Source of the DNA: Branchiostoma floridae
Taxonomy: Eukaryota; Chordata; Leptocardii; Amphioxiformes; Branchiostomatidae
Reading direction: 5' to 3'
Assembly: GCF_000003815.2 (NCBI RefSeq)
Contig: NC_049990.1
Coordinates: 21,045,258-21,109,257 of the forward strand
Length of the DNA stretch: 64,000 nucleotides
Positions 47,495-59,500 of this stretch are shown here, in pieces (the stretch's first letter is position 1; the number at the start of each line of letters is the position of its first letter). The translations under genes and the position numbers were made by a program. The notes under the pieces were generated by a model. It had not been told where the DNA came from. It saw only the letters and a program-made list of their open reading frames with translations, and did no database searches.

Positions 47495-47940
47495 TATCCG
47501 AATGAAAGCTCATCTGTGTTGGTAAATTCCATAGTGAAAAGTTTAAACTTTGTTCCAACACAAAGGAAGAAACTCACCATAAATTTTCGGCCGAATACTC
47601 CGACCTTCATCAGATGAATGATTCGCTGCACTAATCCGGAAGTCGTCGGATGACGTCAGGTAGCAGCGAATCATAAATGGCGGGAAGGCGAAACCTGCCA
47701 CCGTCACGGTTCAATGAGGGTTGATGTGCCCTAATGTAGATAGCCTCCTTGACGCCCCTCACAAACCAGTCCTGTTCAGAGTCCAAGATACGAACTTGGT
47801 CCAAAGACACGGAGTGGCCCGGAGATTCGCCGTGTATATGCTGAGACACTTCTGAAGATGTTGAACTGCGACGTTTATGTTCCAAGAATCGGGTTCTTAA
47901 TGATCGTGCCGATGTACGACTCAGTACACGGACCTCTGAG
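47495..47940 (-). mobile_element. Penelope-like element, 5'-truncated, copy B
   Basis: Same insertion as 29832-30277, carried along by block duplication: the coding sequence and the 15-bp flanking repeat TCAACCTTTGTCTCA (47480-47494 and 47941-47955) are both preserved at the 17,663-bp offset. It is not an independent integration. Confidence 0.82.
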
Positions 47941-48134
47941 TCAACCTTTGTCTCAAGTTCCAACGCATTGTACCAGTTGTATCGACAATTGTATTTCTAA
48001 GGCATACATGTAATTCACCTTGCATAATCAACACGACAGATACTTGTACACGTATTAGTTTGGTAATGGTCATAAGTGTTCGGTAACCCCGACACTGACC
48101 TCATAAGATATTGCATCCGATCCACAACAATGGC

Positions 48135-48216
48135 ATCACATGATCACACATTTAAGACCGCTTTGGCTTTCACTCCGACATGTACGCCAGAGGAAGTGTT
48201 ACAAGGAAGTAACGTT
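48135..48216 (+). promoter_or_regulatory. Conserved type A promoter, G7 copy
   Basis: ATCACATGAT at 48135-48144, AGAGGAAGTG near 48189, and AAGGAAGTAAC near 48203. Confidence 0.4.
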
Positions 48217-48275
48217 AAAATCTATTCAAGGTGCAAGACAAAGTTTCCCTGAGTTACCAGATGTCCTCCACGAAC

Positions 48276-48341
48276 ATGAAGTTTACTGTCTGTCTGATGT
48301 TCCTTACTGCGGGCTTCACTTCAGGCCAGTACGTTCAGGGG
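48276..48341 (+). pseudogene. G7: orphan signal-peptide exon of a type A gene
   Basis: Encodes MKFTVCLMFLTAGFTSGQ and ends at a GTACGT donor, with the conserved promoter upstream. Intron 1 matches G4 until about 48980 (AACTTTGACGGGAAGCCAGG) and then diverges. No collagen, coiled-coil or type A head exon follows before G8 at 51105, so the rest of the gene is missing. Splicing into G8 exon 2 would break phase (0 into 1). Confidence 0.75.
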
Positions 48342-49194
48342 GTACGTATTTTACAATCTAAAAAGCAGACTGAAGTAGAGATCTAGAGCGACTTGTGCAC
48401 TTAACCTCTACAGCGGCACAGCGCTCCACGACCAATGTGTTAAACTGACAACGCCGATTGCAATAGACAAACTATTCGACATTAGAGGTTTAATGTTAAT
48501 ACTGATGGCTCAACGTAAAGGAACTGTCGGAGGCATCTTGATTATGTGTATTATGCATGTAAGCTTGTTTTTCAAATGGGTAAAGCCAATTCCTCACCTA
48601 GCTAAGTTTAGTACCGAAATATATTAGACATTTTAAACTTTCTACAAAGATAACTAAAGGTACCCTTAACCATAAGAAATATGCATTTGTAATACTGTCA
48701 AGTAATGAAGTAGTATTTCCTAAACGAAAGTGTACGGATACTTTTTGCGACTCCTGTGGCGGGCCGCCTGACGTGAAAGGTATCCTTTCTTGGCTGTTTA
48801 TTTTGCGGTTAAGTTACATCTCGGCTTGAACACCTGATCCGAACTTGCCCTATTCACTTTTCTTAGTCAGTGCAATACAATTTGTCAATTAAGCTCGAGC
48901 AATGACGGCAACTTTCAAACTTTAGACAACGAAATTTGGATCAACTTTGACGGGAAGCCAGGATATCACGTTGCCAATACAAATGTTTTTTTTCATGGTG
49001 ATAGCACATTTTTACATCGGTTCTATAAAAACAAAGACTGTGTATCACTGTTGTCAAGAACATGATTTGTGGAAAAGTCAGTGGAATACGAGCTACTTTC
49101 AGGGACATGTACATTCATTGTTAGAATACCCGAACTCGAACTGTCCAAACATGCATTTGATAGGCAACTTACGACAGTTCAAAGAGAGCACAAA

Positions 49195-49680
49195 ATGATA
49201 TATCATCAAAATCATGAAAATTGACCCACTTTAACGGACAATTGCTTAGCAACAAAACAAGAACCCAAACTTCACAAGCATGACCTTGAGAAACAATATC
49301 TTGGTTTAAATTTCAGGTAAATTCTAGTTACAGAACAATTTTGGCTTGTGAGTTATCATTGTTCGAAGATGATGCAAAATAAGGTATTTTATCAAAATCA
49401 TGAAAATTGACCCACTTTAAAGGACAATTACGTAGCAACGAAACAGGAACCCGCACTTTACAAACATGCATTTAATAGACAATGCATTGGTTTATAATCC
49501 ATGTGAAATTTAATTGCAGAGCAACTTTGGTATGGGACTTAGGATTGTTTAAAGAGAGCACAAAGTGATATATTATCAAAATCATGAACTTTGACCCACT
49601 TCGACGGACGATTGCGTAGCAACAAAACAAGAACCCAAACTTTGCTAGCATTCATCTAATAGCCCTATAGTAGGTTATTA
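49195..49680. repeat. ~185-bp tandem repeat, three diverged units
   Basis: ATCAAAATCATGAAAATTGAC, then CCACTTTAA...GACAATT, then AGCAACAAAACAAGAACCC recurs near 49203, 49391 and 49572. It replaces the missing part of G7. Confidence 0.75.
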
Positions 49681-51104
49681 TTTGTAGTAAATTGCAAGCG
49701 AAAATATTTTATACTTATGGACTTTCATTGCTTTGAAGTTGGGCAAAATTTCAGATTCTTTACAACCTGAAAACAGTGTATTGTATTCAGGCTGCCCAGG
49801 GCCTTAGAATTTACAGGAGATTAACTTTACTGCTATTTCATACAAGTTTAGGCATTGCTCTGATCAGCATATTCTGCCTTTGTTGTGTAGTTAAAGCATT
49901 GTTCAGTGATAGTGCCCTAAAGTTGGCCAATTTTCATGTTTTTGACATGCCCAAATCCGGCAAAATGGCCCCCAAACTTCTTTGGCCTGTTGCCATGGCA
50001 ACGAGGGGTTCTGAGAAGAAAGAAAGCTATTTTGAGGGGTTGTGTACCAAGTACTATCACTGTGCAAAAAAGGAGCCAAATCTATTTTTTGACCGGTGCC
50101 ACCATTGTTTGACCCTTACAGACATTCGCTCTTAAGTATAGTTATTGTACTTTTTTAGATAGTCTACGTATCGGTGACTAATTGTCTGCCTGTTGAACGA
50201 AAGACATCACTGCAGAAGTGTTGTGAACAATCATATTCCGACACAACACGAGTATTTTAGTGCAGCCGTAACATATTTGCTTGTTTTGTTTTGTACGATT
50301 TTCAGTATGGCTGAAAAATGTAAATGGATGAAATTTATGCGCTCGTGGATATAATCAACTCAACATGACTTAATGTAACGGAAATGTATTTTTTGTGCTT
50401 GTGACTTTAGTGGTGTCCAATCGTTATCCCATCAAAGACCTAATGTTAGATTTAGCTGAGACCAGGTTACGAAATAAACACTGATCATTTGCTGTTAAAA
50501 CAATTAGTGATTCTTTCCTTACAACCAAATTGTTGTGTGCCTTTTTGCTCGTGTCATCACCAAACCCACAATAAAATCTTATTGACCAATGTCTTGTTTG
50601 CCACGCGGAAACAGTTTTAAAACAACAAAATAACAACATAACTATTATCCTTCGTCCTGAAGCCGGAGCAACAAGTTACCAAGAAGCGACAGCGACTGTA
50701 ATTCAACAATAAGTGTTTCATTATTTGTTTCCAGCTCACACGATAGCTAAGTATATATTAGCAGTAAATGACGTCAAACCTTTCTTATCTTAACTACATG
50801 TGATGACCTCACCTCACCGACCAGTCCCATAGCCGCATGACGCAAGGTGTGAAACTCTTTCCAGCCGGTCTAATAATATGAATATCAATTAATAATCCTA
50901 TCTGCTAATGTGAGTTTGTCTATCAGTCATCGAATACCCCGGATGTTAACAAAACAGCAATCGCTTGTATGGGATCGGGCTTGTTTGCTTCAGCTGTATC
51001 AATACGCAGCTATGCTTAGTAAATAATACAAAATTCAATAGTCATAAAGCTGGGAAACATATCCGTACGCGGTTCAAGAACACAACAGGTTCAGAAGAAA
51101 CAAG
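49681..51104. other. G7-G8 interval
   Basis: 49681-50150 has no recognisable gene: a 119-codon frame at 49776 has no known domain. From about 50150 the sequence is a diverged copy of the G2 upstream flank, including a decayed anchor-exon region (TGAGACCAGGTTACGAAAT) and the conserved type B promoter block (about 50935-51105). Confidence 0.5.
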
Positions 51105-54019
51105 ATGTTTCGTGGAGTGCTACTTCTGTTCCTGAGCGGCATAACAACCGCACAATTTCCTGTGTTAGGTGATCAACAGCACCACGTGTCCAGTATCACA
51201 GGTACAGCACTCCTTTATACTGTCTACCTGTACTACCACCTTACAGTGTTGAAAAGTGGCTAACATATGGTATTTTTTCAAATATCTATAATGCTTTGCG
51301 TTAGTCAAGTAATTACTTAGCACGATATTAACTTGACGTTGACCTTGGTTATCGTGATATGTTTTACAAAATAGGAGTAAGGTTCATGAATTCGAGTAGT
51401 TTATTAGAAAAAACATTATAGACAAAAATACAATACTAGTAGTGTGTGTGTGTCCTTGTAAAGCTTGATTTTTTTTAGCTATTTGTACACTTAAAATATA
51501 CTGATTCTCAAACCTCCCATAATTATTTGAGTTATTTTGGTTTGGGTGAACTCTTCTTGTATTCCAGACTACCTGGAAGAAACGGAGACTTGTTACAAAT
51601 GTGATGATGAGGTGGCTATCCTAAAGGAGGTCATTGCCAACCAGTCCGCACTTCTAGCACAACAGGCCGGACAACTAGCACAACAGGCCGGACAACTAGC
51701 ACAACAGGCCGGACAACTAGCACAACAGGCCGGACAACTAGCACAACAGGCCGGACTCATCTCATCTCTGCAGAGTGGCCTGGACAGTGTTGTCGCACGG
51801 GTGGACAGTGCCGAGCAGTTCATGAGTATGTAACGTTAGAAGTTCTGTTGCAAAGCTAGCGATATAGCCAAAGCAGCGTGCGCGCGGAGATGGTATTGTG
51901 AAAAATGTGTTTTTGAAATACATAACAGCATTTATCGTTACACTACAAGTTACCTTTTCCAGAAAGCCGTCACAACCTATTAAAGCTGATCAATTTTACA
52001 GCAATGAGTCACTCTTCATAGATGTTGATGGGTTTTTGCACTTCTAAAGGTCTGGTATCCTAAAACTGATTAAGGTTTCTAAGAGGTATACGGATTGCCC
52101 ATCTTATATGATAGGCCTTTTCTTAATATTTTAGACGCATGCTATAGATGAACTGCGGCTGAGGTATCAGGTGCTGGAGCAGAAGCTGTCAACTCTGGAG
52201 AATAAAATGGAGACCACACCTTGTCTTGTGAAGGAGCCGGTATAATATACCGCATACTACTATAGCTAAGCACACTTCCCCTGTGGGGCATTACAGGTTT
52301 TTTTGGCATCCATATTGCAAAACTTCTATAGCCTAAAGTTGTATTCGTCACTCTTACATTTTCCTCAACAGATACATGTAACACACCGTCCAACTGCACT
52401 GAAGTAGCAGAAAGAAGTGGAATCAACAACCAGGCATTCTACGTCATCGACCCTGATGGACCAGAACGGGGGGTCCTGCCGATGGTTGTTCAGTGTGATC
52501 TTCAGGGAGATAAAAGTAAGCTAAAGCCAAATGTGCTATACGGCTTGTCAGGCAATGTCAGCAATTAGACCATGTTGATTTGATGTGTGCATCAATTTTA
52601 GGTCATTTCCCAAAGAGAGTTTTCAACCATGCTTTAAAGGGGCCTTCCACTCCACACGGGAGTGTTATTTTCCGATAGTTATTAATTTTAGGAAGTAATA
52701 AATCCATACAACTTCACATTAAAAAGTAAAATACATGATGAGATAGTCTGAAGGAGGTATGTGTGTAAGTCTATTTCATCGTATAATAGTGCCAAAATAA
52801 ATTTAGAAAAATCCCATTGAAAATGCATTGCACCCTGTCTCTTTTCGCTTAAACGCGTATAAATAAGGCTTTTGGAACGGGTACCGATTTTACGCTGTGT
52901 ACCATCACATAAGAACTTGACAATTAAAAATAATTATGTTGTTTTTCATGCATTATGTCTTAGAATCTGGTTCTGGTTATGGAACGCTGATACAAACTAG
53001 CAACATTACATGCAACATTAGGTTCAGGTGATGTGTGATGCTTCATTACATTTCAGTAATCACCCTGATTGGCCACGACAGTGAGGCACGGACACATGTG
53101 AATGGGTTGGAGGGACAAGGTTCCTACTCCAAGGATGTGACATACTGGAATAGCATGGAACAAGTGAGAGCTGTGGTGGACAAGTCAAGTCTCTGCAAAC
53201 AGCACATCAAGGTATATGTATAGTTTGAATTGGCTGTGAAGTCACTGTCAAGTTTATAGCAATTGCTATTTATCTGAAATAACATAATCTTCTATTTCCA
53301 GTATGAATGCCATAGCTCAGTGATCCGGTTTAGTAGCACGCCCTACGCCTGGTGGGTGACTTGGGATGGTCGCCAGGCTGACTATTGGGGAGGCGCCAGT
53401 CCTGGGAGTGGGCAATGTGCCTGAGGACAAGCAGGTAATCGCCGTAGTAATACCCTTATAGAGAAATGCCCAATTTGCATTCAAACATAGCAAAACAGTG
53501 GTGTACAAAGTGTGTATACTCAACAGGGAAGGACAATGCAATATACAATTGAATGAGCGAAATGACAATTATTCTAAATCTGATTCTACTGAAGCTATTT
53601 GAAGCGCTATAAAGCTTCAACCTGATCAACCATGATTTTTTTATTGAAGGCAGAAAAGTGCAAGTGAACTATTGTATTATAGTCATGACTCATACATGTA
53701 GTTAAACATGAGAAAAAAAATCCATCATTTTGTAGGTCCTGGACAAGATATTTTTCCTCCAAATTTTAATTGAATTGTCATATCTTAAATTCTGACAAAA
53801 GTAAACCTTGCTATTACCTTATTCTTTTGTCCAACAGGCACATGCTCTGGACCCTCGGACAAATGCAACTGTGATGCCAATGATTTCACATGGCGTGAGG
53901 ATTCTGGGTTCCTGTTCCACAAGGACGACCTGCCAGTCACCCAGCTCAGGTTTGGGGATACTGGTGATAGTCGTGAAGAAGGTTATTACACCCTGGGGAA
54001 ACTCATCTGTTATCCCTAG
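51105..54019 (+). pseudogene. G8: type B gene with an in-frame stop in the fibrinogen-like domain
   Basis: Exons in phase: 51105-51201 (MFRGVLLLFLSGITTAQ signal peptide), 51568-51825 (Cys pair and a coiled coil with five LAQQAGQ-type repeats), 52372-52515, 53057-53211, 53302-53434 and 53838-54019 (stop TAG). Without the defect the product would be about 322 aa. In exon 5 the conserved Cys of CACGQ, encoded by TGT in all other copies, is TGA at 53422-53424. The product would end after about 258 residues and lose the Cys-rich C-terminal part. The last exon also has Ser to Phe in the GFLSHKDD motif. All splice sites remain intact, so the stop is recent, polymorphic, or a sequencing error. The coiled-coil exon is the longest of the three type B copies. 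Confidence 0.83.
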
Positions 54020-54135
54020 TCTAGCTGTTAATGATCGTTAATCTTTTAAAGAGGTACATAGATATCATTACAACTGTGCTGCAAAACATATTCCCACGCA
54101 ACAAGTGCAGTTTAGTGCAGAAATAAAAGAATTGT

Positions 54136-54510
54136 TTTATATTGAAGTTTTTCACTGTCATTCAACACAAGATATTGCTCGTCAACCTTCGTCAGGAGTG
54201 GTGATTCAATTACTCTGAGCACGTGACCTAGAAACACCTGACTCAAATATTGGACACTAAACCGGATTACTTTGCGAGGGGGGAAGGAGGACATCTAAAG
54301 AGCACACCAGCCGACACTTAACAGAGACGGGGGCCGATACCGCTTGCCAGGCATCTACGATTCTTTACTCGAGTCACTTGTCCCTAGGTTACGTGCTCAG
54401 AGTAATTGAATCACCACTCCTGAGGAAGGTCGACGGATGTGTGACCAAAAATTCGAGGTGAGCAATTTCTTGTGTTGAATGACGGTGAAACACTTCAATA
54501 TGGATAATAC
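54136..54510 (+). mobile_element. Penelope-like fragment with inverted ends, diverged copy
   Basis: Paralogous to 15896-16300 in sequence and in position downstream of the gene. The left inverted end has a deletion, and the CTGACGA motif has decayed to CTGAGGA. Confidence 0.5.
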
Positions 54511-55277
54511 CAACCAACGTACAGATGAGCTTTTATGCTAATATAAGAGAATTGTTGTAGTAAATACAACCAGGTTGATAGTATACCACGACAGGCATTT
54601 CGATCTTTCCACCAGGTCTTTTCCGGCATTGATTAGCATCAGATCAATATCACCAGGTCTGAGATGAAAATAATGGTGTTTAAAATTAAAAATGATTGAT
54701 TAAGAGAACATGTATTCTAAAGGAAACAACGAGTGTTGTAAATACTGAATACATATAGAGAGGGACTTAAATAAATTCTGTCAGTCAACGACGTTTCTGT
54801 GTTACCTGTAAGGTTTACTTATCTATCGTATATATTATAGGAAGTGACAAATATTACATCGTACATAATGCTCCTATATGTGTTTTAGTGTGCCAGTAGC
54901 TACCGAGACAATAGCTCCTCAGAAAACGATATACAAGAACACTATAGTTACAGGCTTTTCTACCGTAAGGAAGTGACAAATAAGAAATTGTACAAATACC
55001 TCCTGTGTATTGTATGGGCCTATAGATATAGACATAAGATCATGACAATATAGGGAAGAATTCTGTGATAGTTGCAGTCTCTCTAATGCAGTGATAATTC
55101 TAGTGTGACATTTTACAGCTTTATCCGTGACTCTAGATCTTACGTGTGTCATCTGTTGAATTATCATAACCTCACGGAAAAGTGTTCCGTGTGCATGCGA
55201 TTTTAGTTATATCCAATTTGCTTTGTATTAGATCAGAGAGAAGAGATTGAAGTCCTTATAATAATTATCGACTCCCG

Positions 55278-55467
55278 ATGGACGAACAACAACAGATCAG
55301 AGACATAAAGAAAGTTATAACTGATACCAAGTTACAAAATAAAAACGGAGCATTTGCTGATAAAATCAAAACAACTTGTGCTTTCCTTGGAATCAGATTG
55401 TCGTGTGAGACATGGCGTGCCTTACATGTTCTATTCTTAGCCCCTTTGAATTGTCTGCATACTCAAG
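55278..55467 (+). CDS. Possible alternative 5' exon (type II membrane anchor) upstream of G9
   Basis: Starts ATGGACGAACAACAACAG, encodes MDEQQQIRDIKKVITDTKLQ..., CAFLGIRLSCETW, then a hydrophobic run RALHVLFLAPLNCLHTQ, and ends at a GTATGC donor in phase 1. The phase equals that of G9 exon 1, so it could join the acceptor at 57014 and replace the signal peptide. It is conserved in the G2 flank (17056-17239) and decayed before G3 and G8. Transcription has not been shown. It could also be a relic of a lost gene. Confidence 0.45.
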
Positions 55468-55764
55468 GTATGCTTATTTTACAACGACCAGAACTACCAA
55501 GGACGTCGTGCCCTATCCATACCGTCCACTTTGGGTCATGTCCACATGTCGAGGTCTCTTGTCCAACAGCTATTTGAAACAGTATTTCTCATAATTAGAA
55601 ATAACAAAATAGCTATGATCCTTCGTCCTGAAGCCGTAACAGCAAGTTACCAGGAAGCGACGTCGACTGTAAGTAACAAATAAGTGTTTCGTTATTTTTT
55701 CCAGCTAACACTATATAGCTAGTATATATTAACAGCAAATGACGTCAAACCTTTGTTATCTTAA

Positions 55765-56246
55765 GGTCTCATTGATGAGTTTCTTCTTCCCATAGACTTA
55801 TATGGTATAATACGTGTTTTACATGGGCGCGTTCGTAATAAACCAACCTGAAATAGATCGATTTTTTTTATTCTTTGTTGAGCACAGTTTCTCGTCATCA
55901 TGTAAAAAAATTCCCAACAGCTTCTATGCGTACAGTCTTTTATTAGGACAATTACAAAATGCAGTTACCCAACCATCCCAACAGGCACTTTTTAGCTGCC
56001 ACCAGTCAACCGCACCACTCAAACCCCAGGACTGTGTACCTCCGATCTAGCGCGCGGCTGCCAAACTTTACCTGCTTATTTCTTCAGTTAGAAACAAAAT
56101 TTCACCAATCTAACTTTTGATATCAGTTCCGCTGGCTAAAAGGGAATTTCTCACCGCTAAAAACACGCGTCCATCCAGTCGTTTAGCTTTTGGCTCGGAT
56201 CTCTTTTAGGTTGTACCCACTCGCGGAGTCATACATCAATGAGACC
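55765..56246. mobile_element. piggyBac-like non-autonomous element with TTAA duplication
   Basis: Perfect inverted ends GGTCTCATTGATG and CATCAATGAGACC are flanked by TTAA (55761-55764 and 56247-56250). The homologous site upstream of G8 has a single TTAA (about 50790-50793). There is no transposase in the 482 bp. Confidence 0.8.
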
Positions 56247-56564
56247 TTAACTGCATGTGATGGCCTCACCTCACCTCACCGACCAGTCCCATAGCCGCAT
56301 GACGCAAGTTGTGAAACTCTTCCTAGCTGGTCTACTAACATGAATATTTATTGATAATCCTATCTGCTAATGTGAGTTTGTCTACCGGTCATCGAAAACC
56401 CCGGATGTTAACAAAACAGCGATCGCTTGTATGGGACCTCGTTTGTTTGCTTCAGCTGTATCAATACGCAGCTATGCTTAGTCAACAATACAACATTCAA
56501 TAGTCATAAAGCTGGGAAACATATCCGTACGGTTCAAGAACACAACAGGTTCAGAAGAAACAAG

Positions 56565-59500
56565 ATGTTTCGTGGAGTGCTACTTCTGTTCCTGAGCGGC
56601 ATAACAACCGCACAATTTCCTGTGTTAGGTGATCAACAGCACCACGTGTCCAGTATCACAGGTACAGCACTCCTTTATACTGTCTACCTGTACTACCACC
56701 TTACAGTGTTGAAAAGTGGCTAACATATGGTAATTTTTTTCAAATATCTATAATGCTTTGCGTTAGTCAAGTAATTACTTAGCACGATATTAACTTGACT
56801 TTGACCTTGGTTATCGTGATATGTTTTACAAAATAGGTTCATGAATTCGAGTTTATTAGAAAAAAAATATAGACAAAAATATAATACTAGTAGTGTGTGT
56901 GTGTCCTTGTAAAGCTTCATTTGTTTAGCTATTTGTACACTTACAATATACTCTTAAACCTTCCATAATTATTTGAGTTATTTCAGTTTGGGTGAACTCT
57001 TCTTGTATTCCAGACTACCTGGAAGAAACGGAGACTTGTTACAAATGTGATGATGAGGTGGCTGGCCTAAAGGAGGTCATCGCCAACCAGTCCGCACTTC
57101 TAGCACAGCAGGCCGGACATCTAGCACAACAGGCTGGACAACTAGCACAACAGGCCGGACTCATCTCATCTCTGCAGAGTGGCCTGGACAGTGTTGTCGC
57201 ACGGGTGGACAGTGCCGAGCAGTTCATGAGTATGTAGAAGTTCTATTGCAAAGCTAACGACAGTTTCCAAAGCAGCGACGTCCATGCTTCAATCTGCATC
57301 ATTACCTCCATGAAAAATGGAGGTATAGTTTTTGGTGTGTCTGTGCGTCTGTCTGTGTGTGTGTCCGCATATTTGTGGTCAGCATAACTTTAGAACCTCT
57401 GAATGGATTTTAATGATATTTAGTATGTGAGTTGGTGTTTGGAAGACAAAGGTCAAGGTCGATTTTGGGCCCCCTGGTGTGTGACCTTGATAATGCAGCA
57501 GAACTTTGATTTTTTTTGTATCTTTTGACCTGAATGTGCTATGGTCTTGATTTCTTGGTGGCAGATAGCTTGTGACGTAAGGAAAAGGGTACATCTGTTT
57601 GGGCCCCCTAGCGGCTTGCTCTGGAACGGCAGGGGCAATTTTGGCAAAATCGTCCAAGTAGCATAACGGAAAATAGGAACGATGAATTTCTATGTTATTA
57701 GAATATAGGTATGTTTGGCAGGGATGTACATAATGAAGTGCAAATTATGCAAATTTGGACTTAATTTGCATCTTTAATGAGGAAAATCTATATTTCCAGT
57801 ATTTTTCATTACAGGACTCAAATACATGTAACATATGTAATTTATGACAGGTTGAATTTTAGCAGATACCAATTATGCAAATAAGTCCCTAATTTGCATA
57901 ATTAATGTGAAAAAGTCCTAATTCAGGTTTTTGTGACCTGTGTAAGTTATGCAAAGGTGTATATAACCAAGCATAAATTATGCAGATATGCAAGTCATTT
58001 GCATAATCAGAATATTTCATGGAGGTATGAGGTCTCCGAACTCTTGTTCAGTACTGTACTACAGCTACAGCCGCTCAGGGCGTCGGCGATGCCGTTTCTG
58101 TTGTGCTTTATCATAATCTTCTCTATGGTCTCTCTCTCTCTGTCTCTCTTTGTCTGCTAAGATTGGGCACTGTGCCAAATGTGGTTCTTTTTCTGTTACT
58201 TACTATCTTCTGCCACCATACCTCGCATGGCCAGCTTTATCAAAAGCATTTATTGTTACACTACAAGTTACTTTTTCCAGAAAACCGCCACAACCTGCTG
58301 ATCACAAAGCTGATCAATTTCTACAGCTATGAGTCGCTCTCCATCGACGTTGATGGGTTTTTGCACTTCTAAAGGTCTGGTATCCTAAGACTGATTATGG
58401 TTTCTTTCTAAGAGGTATATGGATTGCCTATCTTATATGATAGGCCTTTTCTTAATAGACGCAGATGTAGGTGAACTGCAACTACACCTTAAGCTTGTCT
58501 TGCGAAGGAGCCGATTTGATGTACCGCATACTACGAGACCACACTTGCTCCGCGAGACATTACGTTTGAAGACTTCACCCGTTTTAACCCTGGCGACTCC
58601 GGGTTTTGGGCGCCCATATTGCAAAACTTCAAAGCCTGAAGTTGTATTCATCACTCTTAAATTTTCCTCAACAGATACATGTAACACACCGTCCAACTGC
58701 ACTGAAGTAGCAGAAAGAAGTGGAATCAACAATCAGGCACTCTACGTCATCGACCCTGATGGACCAGGACCAGTCCTGCCGATGGTTGTTCAGTGTGATG
58801 TTCAGGGAGATAAAAGTAAGCTAAAGCCAAATGTGCTATACGGCTTGTCAGGCAATGTCAGCAATTAGACCATGTTGATTTGATGTGTGCATCAACTTTA
58901 GGTCATTTCCCAAAGAGAGTTTTGAACCATGCTTTAAGCAGTACAAAGTACAAATGTAACTGCAAATGGAGCAAATATTTGCACGCTAGCATCACTTCAC
59001 AGATAAACATGGCCTGAGGTGAAAATGATGATGAACAAAGACCATTGTCAGACCTAGGGAGCCTGGTGTTGAACATAATGTTGAATTATGGCAAGCCCCA
59101 ACAACGATGTCCAGCCTAGAAGTACATGGCTGTGTTATTAACTCCTGGCATATTACATGGATAGTAGGGGTGTGAGGGGAAAAGTAAAATACATGGATGT
59201 GATAGTCTGAAGGAGGTATGTGTGTAGGTAAATTTCATCGTATAATAGTGCCAAAATAACTTTAGAAAAATCCCATTTAAAATGCATTGCACCCTGTCTT
59301 TTTTTCGCTTAAAACGCGTATAAATAAGGCTTTTGGAACGGGTACCGGTTTTACGCTGTGTACCATCACATACGAACTTGACAATTAAAAATAATTATGT
59401 TGTTTTTCATGCATTATGTCTTAGAATCTGGCTCTGGTTATGGAACGCTGATACAAACTAGCAACATTACATGCAACATTAGGTTCAGGTGATGTGTGAT

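Noticed and set aside
49776-50135. 119-codon plus-strand frame after the truncated G7
   Set aside because: No recognised domain, and it begins in repeat-derived sequence. No splice or promoter support.
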